64,000 nt of DNA from Mesodorylaimus sp. YZB2_4 (lineage: Eukaryota > Nematoda > Enoplea > Dorylaimida > Dorylaimidae): contig JASANH010001497.1 in NCBI GenBank assembly GCA_030248295.1, forward strand, positions 1 through 64,000, read 5' to 3'. Shown piece after piece: positions 35,031 to 45,740 of this stretch. The notes beneath the pieces are model-generated. The model was not told the DNA's origin, did not search any database, and saw only the letters and a program-made list of their open reading frames with translations. Each line of letters opens with the position of its first letter. The stretch's first letter is position 1. A program made the translations under genes and the position numbers.

Positions 35031-35996
35031 GTTGCCCTTAAAAATGTGAGCTCATGCACCCGTATCATCACGAACTGTGTATTTTCATATGGTTCAGTCC
35101 GACCTTTGGGCAGGGTCCATGCTTCTCCGCTCTTTTCCCCTTTTTTGAGGTTGTTGCTTTTCGTAGATTCGCATTAACTTCGCCCACGTCTTTTCTGAGA
35201 GTGTCCATGCACGATTCTTTGGTCGATCAAGCGGTCGTTTTCTTGTGCGACCGACTTCCATCGCTGTACTGTACGCGATACTGAATCCTGGTTCCCGCAA
35301 ATCACATGTCCATACAGTACGCATTTTTGCGAGCCCATTACTTCCCACGATTAGCAGACAACGATTCCGTCGTAAAGTGTGCTTGCCAGCCTTCACTGGC
35401 GCCAGCCTGTCGAGGGAATCTTTCGCTGACACTCATGATAAAGAAAGATTTAGTGTTTTTGAGCGTTGTGTGATCACCAAGTCCACTTACATGGGGTCTT
35501 TGTCTGTCGTATTGCTAGGCTGTATTATTAGATAGAACAACTGAAAATTTCAAAATAACTGGCTAACCAAAATTCATTTTCGTCAATGTCAGCGTCAGTA
35601 GCAAATTGAACCTTTTTAGCCCTCTTTCTGAGAACTTATCAGAAAATTTACTAATCAAAGTCAGTCGCAGCAGCATAGTACATACCAAAATCGGTGGCAT
35701 TTTAACGTGGCAACTTTAGGAATGCACCCCCTAAAAAGTTTAAGTCCAACGATGTCTGCTAGATGGCGGCGTCCCCCTAGCGGCGGTGGCGCGTGGCTGG
35801 GTGTCGCGTGGCTGGGTGGTGCGTCAGCTGTCTGGCGCCCCCAAGCCGGTTTGCGAGCTTGTCAGCAGCTGTCTGGCGGCTCCCCCCCCTAAGCGGTGGG
35901 TGTCTGGTTTTAGGGGGTTGGTCCTTGGAGACTGGTTATAGCCCGAGGGGGGAGGGTCGGTCTCGAATATTGCGCAAAAAAACTGATAGAAAAAAG
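35031..35996. other. Non-coding, left edge of Polinton-2
   Basis: No supported gene. A short GC-rich direct repeat (GTGGCTGGGTGTCGC / GTGGCTGGGTGGTGC) lies at 35790-35835. The left terminus of Polinton-2 should be here, but I could not identify an inverted repeat. Confidence 0.35.
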
Positions 35997-37525
35997 ATGA
36001 CTATAATTGACAAGAAAAATTTTTTATCATTCAAGTTGAGCCGTAAACAGTATTTGATAGGTGGAGGAACGAGCGTGGGCATATTTGGTCCGACTGGTAG
36101 GAGCCTTAAATTTTAGAAAGCTTTTGAAATAAAAAATTTATATTTTTTGAGGTTCTGGCAAAACTTCGTTGCTATGTTGGCTATTAGTGGATTCGGCCAG
36201 ATATTTTGAAAACAAATTTTCGAAAATATATTTCTTTTATTCATTCCATCAAACTTTATACGATTATTTGAAAAAGAATTTGGGGGAAAAGATTATATTT
36301 TATCGAGGATTCTCGGACCGTCAATTTTTCGAGGGTTACATCGAACCATTTTCGTGCGTCGTATCTGACGACCTGGACGACCAAGCTTACGCATCGGCTT
36401 TAATGAACGATTTTGTCAAAGGCGGTGTGCATCATAGCAACACGAATTAAATTTTGATAAGTCAATCGATTTATAACAAGTCCAAATTTGGAAGTTCGAT
36501 TCTGAAAAATCTCAAAGTAAGCACCCCCCACGCCTTTCAAATCCTACTGTAGAACGGGCACACTCGACGCGTTCAGCGGGAATTTGAATTTTTCCAAAAA
36601 GTTCTGCTACCTTCTAAACATGTGTGTTGTTTCGTTTCAGGCTTTCGTATTCACTCGTTTGGCTCGCGATATTCATTCTTTGCATACATTTTCGTATCAA
36701 TCGAATTTTCCCAAAAGTTTTCTCTTGGAAGCTTACACGAGAGCGGTCGAGCGAGCCAGCGTGGACGAGTCAATGGAGGAGGCAAACCCAAAAATTGGAC
36801 ATCTTTTTCTCAATTATTCGCCCAGATTAGCTCCCTTTCTCGTGGTCAATGCTAATGTGATTAAGCCGCAATTTGAACGACAACAATCGGTCGATATTAG
36901 TGATAAGAAGGAAGAGGAGAATTACGTTCTTCGGCGGCAAAGAATTATTTCCGCATTGACTGTAGTTTATCCGCCTCCTGGAACCCTCAACGACTTTACT
37001 AATAATATGGCTAAAGACGATGTCAGCAATGCCGCCGATAACAAGGCCGGCTCCGCAGTTGGAAAATTGGGACTGAAAACATTTTATCTTTTGAGTCAAC
37101 GAGATTTAAAGATGCTCACAAAATCGCCGTTGCCGATCACTTCTGGCGCTGCCAATATCGACAAGGTCAAACGGCGATACGAGGACGAGGCTGAATCAAT
37201 GGATCCCCGCATTGGTACCGGCCCAGTAAAAAAGCGAAAGCTGGTGATGGAAAGACGAGATTCGACTAGCCCCGATCCTCCTCCTAAGCTCTATCCCGTT
37301 TCTCATCGAGCAACCGTCAATGGTAATGGTATTGGTCAGGCGAAAAATGATGCTCATCAAGAGCTTATGAATTCAACCATTCCTTCCATGATTTCCCTGC
37401 CAGCCGCTGTAAGAATTCGCATGTTAGAATTGGCCAAAATTTTTCGCAAACTCAAAATTCGACTGCATCCAGAGATCGGCATTTTATCGTTTCCTCCTCT
37501 GCGCCCTCATTCTCCGGGGAAATGA
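35997..37525 (+). pseudogene. Polinton-2 packaging ATPase, three exons, C-terminal extension
   Basis: Exon 1 (35997-36096) begins MTIIDKKNF and ends inside the Walker A loop (GIFGPTG). Exon 2 (36152-36516) supplies SGKTS, a Walker B block SCVVSDDLDD and the ISQSIYNKSKFG segment. Exon 3 (from 36641) begins AFVFTRLARDIHSL, the family FK.pRD region, then FLLEAYTRAVERA and IGHLFLNYSP. Introns are 55 and 124 bp with GTAGG and GTAAGC donors. An in-frame TAA at 36448-36450 breaks exon 2. Exon 3 runs about 220 residues beyond the usual end, with a basic Pro-rich tail (KRKLVMERRDSTSPDPPPK) of unknown role. Confidence 0.85.
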
Positions 37526-37728
37526 TTATGGGAAGTACCCCGATCGTCGATGTTTTACTGTATTTTAGCGTCGATTCGAGAAGCCACGCGTTCAGACCGC
37601 GAGAGTTGTATAATTTGTGCACATTTTTCGTGAAATCCAGTCTCGATCATAGCCCCGCTTTTCACCCATCAAAAAGGCCTAGCGTGCTTTTAAGGCAGAT
37701 GCAAAAGTCGCTTTTGAATAAACTTTAG
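37522..37728 (+). CDS. Small hypothetical protein overlapping the ATPase stop
   Basis: 68 codons starting MIMGSTPIVDVLLYFSVDS. Its ATG overlaps the ATPase stop codon (ATGA arrangement). No family is recognised. It may be a separate gene or a last segment of the ATPase reached by frameshift or splicing. Confidence 0.35.
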   Translation: MIMGSTPIVDVLLYFSVDSRSHAFRPRELYNLCTFFVKSSLDHSPAFHPSKRPSVLLRQMQKSLLNKL

Positions 37729-38118
37729 TCTGTTACGCACTGGCCACAAAATTTCAGAATATGCAGCACAGTCTTAGGTGACGAGAAAAGAACTGATGGT
37801 GAGACGTGTGAGCATACTGTAACATATAGGCATGATACAGTGCGGCCTGTTTTCGTTATTTATGTTGCTAGAATGTTGACTTGTGAACGTGATGAATGGC
37901 GAGCATATTCGTACGCGTCAACCTCGCCCTGTAAACGTGTTGATCGATGAGGATGCGCGATTCAATGTTCAATGCGGTTTATTTCAATCAATTTAAATAA
38001 TTATTTCTTTAACATACGCACTTATGATGATGACTTATGAAAAATACGGTTTTTTGTAAGAACGAATTGCGCATTAGACATATGAGCAAACATCTTTTAA
38101 AGGCAGCGGCAATAAATG
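37729..38118. other. Non-coding spacer
   Basis: Nothing supported. Confidence 0.35.
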
Positions 38119-38440
38119 TCAATCATTCTTTGCTTTGTCTTGTTCGCTATCCTGGGGCTTGGGCTGTTTCGCTTCGTCGTTTTGATCGCAGTGGCGCCAT
38201 TTGGGCGAGCCGCATTGAACGCATATGCTCTCTTCGTCTCCCCAAGGCTGAAAAAAGGCATGAAAATATTTTTGAAGATTTGAATGCACTTTGTGTATGG
38301 ATTTTTTTAAGCTTAGTTGCTTTGGCTTGGCTTTGAGCGGGAACAAAGGCTCGACACGGAAAGTCGAAATCGGGCTCTTGAGTTTCGGGCCAGTCGAACG
38401 GTGACTGTGGTGTCGGGGGCGAGTCTTTTCGATCGGCCAT
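38119..38440 (-). CDS. Small protein with a CxxC..C zinc-binding-like tail, two frames or spliced
   Basis: Starts MADRKDSPPTPQSPFDWPE at 38440. A second frame ends ESICVQCGSPKWRHCDQND...KAKND at 38119. A TTTTTTCAG acceptor at about 38270 precedes the Cys-containing part, so a small intron may link the two; alternatively there is a frameshift. The C..C...W..C spacing suggests a zinc knuckle. No family is recognised. Confidence 0.4.
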
Positions 38441-38540
38441 TTTTTTCTGTTTGTTTGTTAGCTGCGAGTCTGCTCACAGTATACTCATAAGGTAACAGTA
38501 ACATTGAAAAATACGCATCCAAGTAAAATTTAACGCACAT

Positions 38541-38869
38541 TTGCGTTGTCGGACATACAATTCTGACAAAACCAAGTTTTTTAGAGTTTTTTACTTTTTT
38601 GGCCCATCGTCGATGAATTTGAGCTTACACACAACGCCGAATACACAAAAGGTGAATAGCAAGTATATAGTGCAGTACAGTACAATGCACATTAATATGT
38701 TTTACATACAAATAAGAAACAATAATTTTAAATACCTTTTTTTAGTCATCACCCTTCCTACCTACTCCCAGCTATGAAGTTGTGGGCCATTTTATAAACT
38801 GAAACCGAATTGCAAGAGTGAGCCTGGGTCGGAGGACATTGACGCAAAATTTTTAAGCGCAGGACATTG
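38541..38869. other. Non-coding spacer
   Basis: AT-rich; no gene supported. Confidence 0.35.
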
Positions 38870-40405
38870 CTAAGCGGAAGTGAAAGATTGGGGGGAAGAT
38901 GGCGCTGAGGCCAGACTCGTGGGAATGGAGGAGGAGGAGAAGGAGGGAGAGGGGAGCAGCACGGAGGTCGTGGACGGCATCGAGGCCGGATTTATGGGGG
39001 TGACAGAGTACGAGGAAGACGGCGCAGAGGCCGGATTCGTGGGAGCGGATGAGCAAGCAGGCTCATTGTGCATACCCTGAAATAGGCGCTGCCTAAGGTT
39101 TGCAAAAAGAAAAAGCTTCCTCGGCCTGCGCATTTTTAGCTTAGCTCGACGATGGTCTGAACTACCAGAAAAACGAGGCAGTTCTGCAGGGCTATCTTCA
39201 TCTTCTTCTTGCTCGTTTTGAATTATTATTTGCGTTTTATCTTGTCTTTGAGTACTAAGCTCGTAAATGAAGGTGTGTTGGGAAAATAAAGCGCGCTCCT
39301 CTTGTATTAGAAATGGAAGCAGGCAGCCTGGATTCAAATCTTTTGACCCCGAATCGTCAAAAAATTCTATCCCCGTAAACCAATAACACGCATTTTTGAC
39401 ATCTTGCGTCGAGAACCCGTGAGGAGCGAAATTACATCCATCAAAAAATTTGTTTTTCAATTCATCTAAATTAAATGTCATAAACACAAACGGATCCTCT
39501 GGTTTGGGGTTAAAAAGTGAATCAGTCAAGGCCTTGCATGCGTCCACAGTCGGCTGAAGGTCGTAGAGCGGAATTGCATTGAAATTTTCCCTCTTTACCA
39601 TGTCCCAGGATGAAGATGTGAAGAAAAAACCGAAACTTGTGTAGTGTACCAACAGCTTGGCTAGAAGCCTGCCAAACATTAAAGCCCCAGATCCAACAAA
39701 AACTAGACACCGCTTGCTCGATGCTCCTCGATCGAAAAAAGTCACAAAGGCACTAAAAAACGACCTTACTGATGCGGGTCCTGCTGCTCCGGAATCGAGA
39801 AAAAGCTTATTTAGCATGCTTAACGATTGCGAGGCATTGTAACAGTTCCAAAAATCGATATTAAATTTCTCAGAAAAATTTGCATTTTTAAGTAAATTTA
39901 AAAAACCAAATCGTTTCATACTATTTAACGATTTCTTGACGGCATTTTCGAGGACTTCCTTTTTTTCAAAAAAACGAAGGCTAGCAAAAAAAGCGATTAC
40001 CGGAAGAAAGTGAGCTTTGAAGGCGTGGGATTTCAGTTGATCGACGCTGGTGACTAATAAGTATTTTTGCCACTCCGCCACTGCTTTTTGCTCGTTGAGC
40101 AATTCGATTCGATCCATTTCGCTGTTCGATCCTGGCTGGGATCGTTGACCACATCCGACACTTGCAAACGGTTGGGATACTTCTTTTGCACTTCTTGAGC
40201 ATTCACGCTCGTTGCAATGCCCCTGGCTCTCATCTATAAACTGCTTGCGGAACGAAGTAAATCCTAAAAAGGAGGATGCTTGTTGAATGATGAGAATATT
40301 TTTTTCTATTTTATAAGGTGTTACAGTATACAGACCCGACTTGACCCTGTAGATTGCGTGGTGTACTGGCAACTGCGCATCATACCTGTCAGGAATGTTC
40401 TCCAT
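38870..40405 (-). CDS. Large protein with degenerate superfamily-3 helicase-like motifs
   Basis: Open for 511 codons. I favour the ATG at 40117 (MDRIELLNEQKAVAEW; 416 residues), because the 5' part contains intron-like GTATG...AG signals. Visible in order: an aromatic helical region; KRCLVFVGSGALMFGRLLAKL, which has Walker A spacing GxxxxGRL where GxxxxGK(S/T) is expected; IPLYDLQ at the Walker B position; and PFVFMTFNLDE at the motif C position (hydrophobics, T-x-N). The C-terminus is Ser/Pro-rich and disordered. The pattern resembles parvovirus/bidnavirus-type SF3 ATPases, but the key Lys is Arg and the Walker B acidic pair is reduced, so it may be catalytically dead or a false match. Function unknown. 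Confidence 0.55.
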   Translation of the reverse strand: MENIPDRYDAQLPVHHAIYRVKSGLYTVTPYKIEKNILIIQQASSFLGFTSFRKQFIDESQGHCNERECSRSAKEVSQPFASVGCGQRSQPGSNSEMDRIELLNEQKAVAEWQKYLLVTSVDQLKSHAFKAHFLPVIAFFASLRFFEKKEVLENAVKKSLNSMKRFGFLNLLKNANFSEKFNIDFWNCYNASQSLSMLNKLFLDSGAAGPASVRSFFSAFVTFFDRGASSKRCLVFVGSGALMFGRLLAKLLVHYTSFGFFFTSSSWDMVKRENFNAIPLYDLQPTVDACKALTDSLFNPKPEDPFVFMTFNLDELKNKFFDGCNFAPHGFSTQDVKNACYWFTGIEFFDDSGSKDLNPGCLLPFLIQEERALFSQHTFIYELSTQRQDKTQIIIQNEQEEDEDSPAELPRFSGSSDHRRAKLKMRRPRKLFLFANLRQRLFQGMHNEPACSSAPTNPASAPSSSYSVTPINPASMPSTTSVLLPSPSFSSSSIPTSLASAPSSPQSFTSA

Positions 40406-41222
40406 CTGACGGCATCACAGTCATTTCCGAATAGACGGTCGACGATGTGCAGGGCTGATGGACGGTCACGGTTTTGGCATACGCTCCAATCGGTAGTGTC
40501 ACATTCTTCCATTCTCGACGTTCCCATACCCCGTCCTGCTTCCTTACAAAAATGTGCCTAAAAAAGCGGGAAATCAAAATAGCATACACTGTGTGGCATC
40601 TGATTTTTATGATTATATGTATGCCGAAGTATGCTTACTCGTTCATCCTGGGAGTTGCGTCCACTTGCCCAGTTGCCGAATCGGCTTCGGTAGAGGACAT
40701 AAACGCCTCCAAAGCGCTCAAGGATGGCTTCGATGTTTTTTTGACTGGTTCCTGTTCTCTGATTTCCAGATCCCGCTCCTCTTCCTCCTCCTCCTCCATC
40801 TCTTCCTCGTCCATCTGTTCCGACATCTTGTCCACTTTGCCCACTTTCTCGTCTTTCGCTTCCTTCAGTCTCTTCTGAGCTCCAGATGCAGCAATGGAGG
40901 AAGAATCGGCGAGGGAGACAAAGATGGCCTTTTCGATTTCAGCTGAGGGTTGCTCGACATGTTTTTGGTCAATTGGGCGGACTGTTGTTCCGGGCTGATA
41001 AATGCGGGATCGAGTAATGGTTCGTTCGGATGTAATTATAGTGATTTCAGCAGTGGGTTCGATTAATCTTACCTCCAACACAGCGATCAGATACTCTTTT
41101 TTTTGCTTGCTAGCCGCAGTCGGACGTAAAGATGTTGTTAGTTCGCGGTGGAAAGATGCCAAAGTCCAGCTTTGTTCAATTTTTTCTCCAATCAGTGGAT
41201 AGAGGGATGATGCTAGGTTTTT
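40389..41222 (-). CDS. Two-exon acidic-linker protein, unknown
   Basis: The upstream exon (about 41222-40639) encodes a structured part (KKEYLIAVLEVRLIEPTAE, ITIITSERTITRSRIYQPG), a charged helix and a Glu-rich run (MDEEEMEEEEEEERD). A GTAAGC donor at 40638 and TTTTTTAG acceptor at 40558 define an 81-bp intron. The second exon (40557-40389) continues in phase with IFVRKQDGVWERREWKNVTL and AYAKTVTVHQPC, ending in TGA. No initiating ATG is seen near 41222, where the frame is closed upstream, so a first exon is probably missing. It lies head-on with the helicase-like gene on the same strand, spacing near zero. No family is recognised. Confidence 0.5.
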
Positions 41223-41862
41223 TCCTCCTTAAAATCGTCTAGCTTTTGACGTTGATTCATGGGCGTGGGGCGTTGCGAAGACACAATGATTAAGTGCTCG
41301 TAAGTTAGACAAAGATGGCCTCGGATAAGTGACTCGATGTCCTCGTCTGCGCCACAGCTGGACATACGGCGTTGAAATGGGATAGGGAGTACAGTATGTA
41401 GCCAAAAAAGCGACGGATGGTTGGGTCAATGGGGTATACACGCAGCAGCAGTACTCCTACGACTACAGACAATAAGGCTGAGTATAAAAATTAAAACTAA
41501 GGCAATAATCGCAATAGTTAGAGACGATAGAGGAAACAGGGGGGGGGTGGGAATGGAAGCAATGGATCGCATCGATTTTAAGCACTACAAACTAGCTGTA
41601 GAAAACAGCTTCTTATATAGACCGAGTCGGATCAAAGACGCAATCAGTTATTTTTTAAAATAAACGAGTTCTAAACCTACAAAGGATAATTTCTAGTTTT
41701 TTCCATTGTCTCGAGAAAACTATATGCCATCTGTCGTTTGCTGGTCACGTGGAAACCTCAACTTCTTGCATGTGTGTAATATACGCTTTTCCTTTTTTTG
41801 AAAAAAATACCCATGTTCTCGAGTATCAATTCACGTGCATGATCTGTCGCGCGACGCAAGTT
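41223..41862. other. Spacer with short unassigned frames
   Basis: Short frames at 41421-41663 (+) and 41441-41229 (-) match nothing known. The minus-strand one could hold the missing first exon of the neighbouring gene. A G-run lies near 41540. Confidence 0.3.
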
Positions 41863-42300
41863 ATTAGTCGACCAGGTGGTACCAGGGATTAACGCATTAA
41901 TCGATCACTTACTGAAACTGTCAAAGTTAATAGCCAGTCAAAAATGTTGTTTGAACATAATTTATCAGGCCCGACCTACATAGAAATGACGTGTTCTAGT
42001 TGCACTCGCATTTTGCTCTTGTACGCCCGAGGAAAGACCACTGTACAGTAAGAAGATTAGAAAAAATATAGTACAAGCATAGGTACAGTTTAAGTCGAGC
42101 GGGTGGCAATAGAGATTGTCGCATTAATCGATCAGTTACCAAATGTCGAATTCAATGACTGGTCAAAAATGTTGTTTAAACACAATAAATCATGCCCAAC
42201 CTACATAGAAATGACGTGTTCCGGCTGCACTCGCATTTTGCTCTTGTACGCCCTAAGGGGGGCTACTGTAAAAAGATTTGAAAAAAAAGTGAAGTATGCA
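41863..42300 (+). repeat. Tandem duplication of a 200-bp zinc-ribbon-like coding cassette
   Basis: Two direct copies, about 41863-42055 and 42090-42295, with strong identity (for example CCTACATAGAAATGACGTGTTC and CACTCGCATTTTGCTCTTGTAC). The second copy is open and encodes TYIEMTCSGCTRILLLYALRGATVK. This resembles the CxxC....L.Yp.GA..V half of an LSD1-type zinc ribbon, with only one Cys pair. The first copy is frameshifted. It is probably a duplicated exon. Confidence 0.65.
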
Positions 42301-42523
42301 TAAACGCCGAACACTACCCCGAAAGCCTATCCATCAGTACCCCCCTACTTTCCCCCCATCCCGAAGCGTCAATTTTTCAGCTAAGGTTATATCAGCTTTT
42401 TTCGAGTTTTCTTTGTGCTGACCAAGTATCGACTGTTATCGATACAGTAAATGCATACTTTTTTGCAGTTTCTAGCTTTTCTTCGCAGTAAGGGCAGCAA
42501 ATTTTTTCGATTTCAAAACAGCG

Positions 42524-42733
42524 ATGGCTAACTTCCTGGGGCTCGGCGACTCTTCGTTGATTTTTTCCTCCTCCACTGCGCCTAAAACCGATTATCGCCC
42601 GGATGAGAATTCGAATTCAGACTGGGATTCAGACTTGGATTCGAACCAATCATCCAGAGAACTTAGCTGGGAAAGTTTTTTTAATAAAATCAGCCTAGAA
42701 TCTTTCGTCGAGTCGCAGCAAGAATTAACCTAA
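42524..42733 (+). CDS. Small acidic Ser/Asp-rich protein
   Basis: 69 codons from MANFLGLGDSSLIFSSS, with a run of Asp/Ser (SNSDWDSDLDSNQ) and a final SWESFFNKISLESFVES segment. It lies just upstream of the exonuclease frame on the same strand and could be its first exon or a separate gene. No family is recognised. Confidence 0.35.
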   Translation: MANFLGLGDSSLIFSSSTAPKTDYRPDENSNSDWDSDLDSNQSSRELSWESFFNKISLESFVESQQELT

Positions 42734-42844
42734 CGGCAGCAGAACTGTAGGCCCCGTCAGACACTCGATGGCCGAGCCGCTTTCGACTCATGAAAATATT
42801 CATCCTCGACCCCGTCTGCAGCATTTTCATCGATATTCAATCGC

Positions 42845-44578
42845 ATGCCTGGCACGTCCACGCGATTAGCCTACGTCCGCACACGCAACGCATGTGATGA
42901 TTACTGTTCCCAGCTCAGATCATCATCAATTTTTCCAGGCATTCTCGGCTTTGATGCTGAGATGGAAAGTGATTCCGTTCTGTTCAAGAACTGGGCTGGC
43001 CGTTGGCGCACGATAACACCCCACAATCGATGCGCAAAAGGTATGTTCGCTCGTCTGCTTCAAATCTCGAATTGCGACGGGCTTGTAGCCATTTCTGATT
43101 TATACGCCTTAGCCGAACCTCATTCTTGGGTTGGTAAAATGCTGACCAATCCCTCGATCCCAAACTCTCAACTGCCCGACTCCCTTCTTCGCTTACTATT
43201 CGAACCTTCCTTGGTTCATTTTGGCTGGGCATTGCACTGCGATTGCTCCGCTCTTCACAACAGCTTCGGCTTGATTTTACCGGAAAGCATGTATCTCGAC
43301 GGTCAGAAGGTCTAGCGTTATCAGCTTAAGAGCTCTCTCGACCGACATGATGGGAACGGGCTCGCCGATGCGGCTAAAACGCTTTTTTCGCTCGATTTAG
43401 ACAAGTCCAATCAGGGACAGAGCCATTCTTGGCACAGGGCATCATCCGATGGTTTCCTTCCTTCCTACCTGCTTCAATACGCGTCTCAGGATGCCCAAGC
43501 GTCCCTGGCCATCATTTTAGTAATCCTAGTCCTCATAGTTTCATTTAATCGACGCCTGGATTGCGTTCGAAGACGGATCTGCCATTGGTTCGGCGTCTTA
43601 GAAGCCCCCCCACCCGATTTTTCGCCATTAACCTCGTCATCATCATTATGGACGTGTGCTTCTAACACTCCTAACCCTAAACACCCTCGAACCGAGGTCA
43701 CTCCCCAAGTTCATTCGGCCTGTGCTGCCGCCACCCCTGATGCTACAGTAGGGTGCTCCTTTAATCGGGCTTCGATTGCCGCTATTGCGACTGCTTCAGC
43801 AGCTAGTCGACCCCGTTGCATCGACAACAGTTCTAGCGCAACAGGAAGCTCTCCTTCTCTTTTTCTTAATCGGGCTTGCATTGCCGCTATTGCGACTGGT
43901 GCTCACCGCACTGATTGCGATAAAACTGCTACTGCCGCTGCTACTGCGAGACCTTCCCTTAATTTCTCGCCGTCGTGCACCACTCATATCCCCTCTCTCC
44001 TATCCTTGAATGTCAATTCTCCCATAATATTTCTATCCACCTTAGCGCAGCTTCCCCGCGTCGCCCCAATTCTATTACCTCCACCCATACACGCCGAATT
44101 TTGCCACTGGCGTCGCGCCTGGCTTCACGCTTATCGCCGTTGGTTAGGCTTAGTGCGTAATGCCCGCGATCTGGTCCTGTTACCTCGCCTTATCCTTGCA
44201 TTTTTGCATTGGTTCGAATCTTTAGTGCATAGCGGTCAGCTATACACCTCGTGGACGTCCGATGATGTTCGCCGTTTGCATCAGCGTTTACAACATACTG
44301 TAGCCCTAGGTCTTCGTCGTCCACACTCTGTCTCGGAAGTTCTCCGCCTGGCCAACATTCGACGGCGTAGGTTCATTCTCCACCCCCGGCGCCCTACCAC
44401 GACCCGCCCTGTCGCTAGTGCTGGTGCTAGTGCTAATGCTGTAAACCAACGCCCTTTTCCTAGACTGGGGGGGGGGGGGATTCCACCTTCTGCAGAGCTT
44501 TTTTTCGATAAACAAATCCCAGGAACAAAGAGAACTAGTGCAGCAGGCACCAGAGGCCGTACCACAGAAAGCAGGTAG
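42845..44578 (+). pseudogene. EXD2/WRN-like DEDDy 3'-5' exonuclease with a long tail
   Basis: One reading frame stays open for about 578 codons except for a single TAG at 43313-43315. Exonuclease motifs: ILGFDAEME (ExoI D-x-E) near 42950; VHFGWALHCDCSALHNSFGL (ExoII Asp) near 43220-43275; then past the stop NGLADAAKTLFSLDLDKS and YASQDAQASLA (ExoIII Y-x3-D) near 43370-43500. The GL..LA...L...LDKS.Q.S.W and L.YA..DA order is that of the EXD2/WRN family, which trims 3' ends of DNA or RNA. After the domain come a hydrophobic helix (LAIILVILVLIVSF), a Ser/Thr/Pro-rich linker and an Arg-rich region. The last codons lie inside a MITE. Confidence 0.72.
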
Positions 44579-45139
44579 GGGGTACCCTTTGGCAAAGATA
44601 GGCCTACCTGGAGGTAGAGACAGGGCTATCCCAACCATTACCAGTACCACAGAAGGAGCAGATAGAGGGAGCCAACTGGTAGAGGTAGGTGTCTACCCCT
44701 ATCATTTGGCTACCCTGCTCTAGAGGAGGGTAGCCAACGGGTAGGGAAAGAAATCAATACGAAAGAGCGCGCAAAAGATGGGAACGCTGCACAGGATGAT
44801 GGACAATCTGTAGTATAAGGTAGTCAACCTATCTAAATGCGGAAGAATGTCAGCCTTTCTCCCCGGCAGCCATGGCTATTTTTTGTGTTGCCGCCACTGA
44901 TAATGGGTAGAAAACCTGTTTCCTTCCAAGTGCAGACTTATGAGCGGAGTTAAACAGAAAAACGTAATGGATTGCTGGCAGCAAAGATCAGGTAGTTCTA
45001 TCTTTTCCCTACCCACATTCAGTGGTAGCGGTAGGCCTATCTCTACCTCTACCCATTACCAATTGGTAATCCTATCTTTTGGCACCCCTACCTCTACCAA
45101 ACGTTAGTGCCCTACCTCTATCTGCTTTCTGTGGTACGG
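44557..45139. mobile_element. MITE of about 583 bp with 18-bp or longer terminal inverted repeats
   Basis: The left end CCGTACCACAGAAAGCAG is mirrored by CTGCTTTCTGTGGTACGG at the right. Inside, both halves are rich in TACCTCTACC/GGTAGAGGTAGG words that mirror each other (imperfect fold-back). Flanks look related (CCAGGAACAAAGAGAA on the left, CCAGGAGCGAAGAGAA on the right), which may be a long, imperfect target duplication or an older repeat. It ends the exonuclease frame. Confidence 0.75.
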
Positions 45140-45269
45140 GTCCAGGAGCGAAGAGAAATATGTAGTGGAACAGACTCGAGCGCCTGCCATTACCCTTGGG
45201 CGAGGCTGAACTGCTGGGTCAAGTAAAAGCGCGCGGTTCTAAATGTTTATGCAGATGCAATTAAATGCG

Positions 45270-45420
45270 GTTTCCACGAATTCGGTTAATACCAGGTTGA
45301 CGCATGTGTGGGTCTTTATATATATATCGAATAAAGGGATTGCGGTGATAATCGGCGTACGAACCTGACCACGAATTCGGTGAATACCAGGTTGCCGCAT
45401 GTGTGGGTCTTTTCAAAGGC
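45270..45420 (+). repeat. Direct repeat pair of about 50 bp
   Basis: Two copies about 95 bp apart begin CCACGAATTCGGT(T/G)AATACC and end GCATGTGTGGGTCTTT. No coding potential. Confidence 0.75.
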
Positions 45421-45539
45421 CCACACATTAATTTAATTTTTACAATTTCTTTGTAAATATTGTATGTAAATTTGAGTGGATATTTTTTAAAAAATGTAAA
45501 TAAAATCTTGTTGGACTGCAAATCTTGTTTTGCGTTTTA

Positions 45540-45740
45540 GCGCGCGAGAGCGAGGCGGGAAAGATGTTCAGGTACATCATGCTAGAGGTAAATTCAAAAA
45601 AACGCGAGCAGAGGCGGGAAAGATGTTCAGGTACATCGCGCTTGAGGGAAATTCAAAAAACGCGAGCAGAGGCGGGAAAGATGTTCAGGTACATCATGCT
45701 GGTAAGAAATTCAGAAAAAAGTGCGAGCAGAGGCGAGCCG
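45540..45740 (+). repeat. Tandem repeat, three units of about 64 bp
   Basis: Each unit contains GCGGGAAAGATGTTCAGGTA followed by an AAATTCAAAAAA-type tail and CGCGAGCAGAG. Two frames read through it by chance. Confidence 0.85.
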
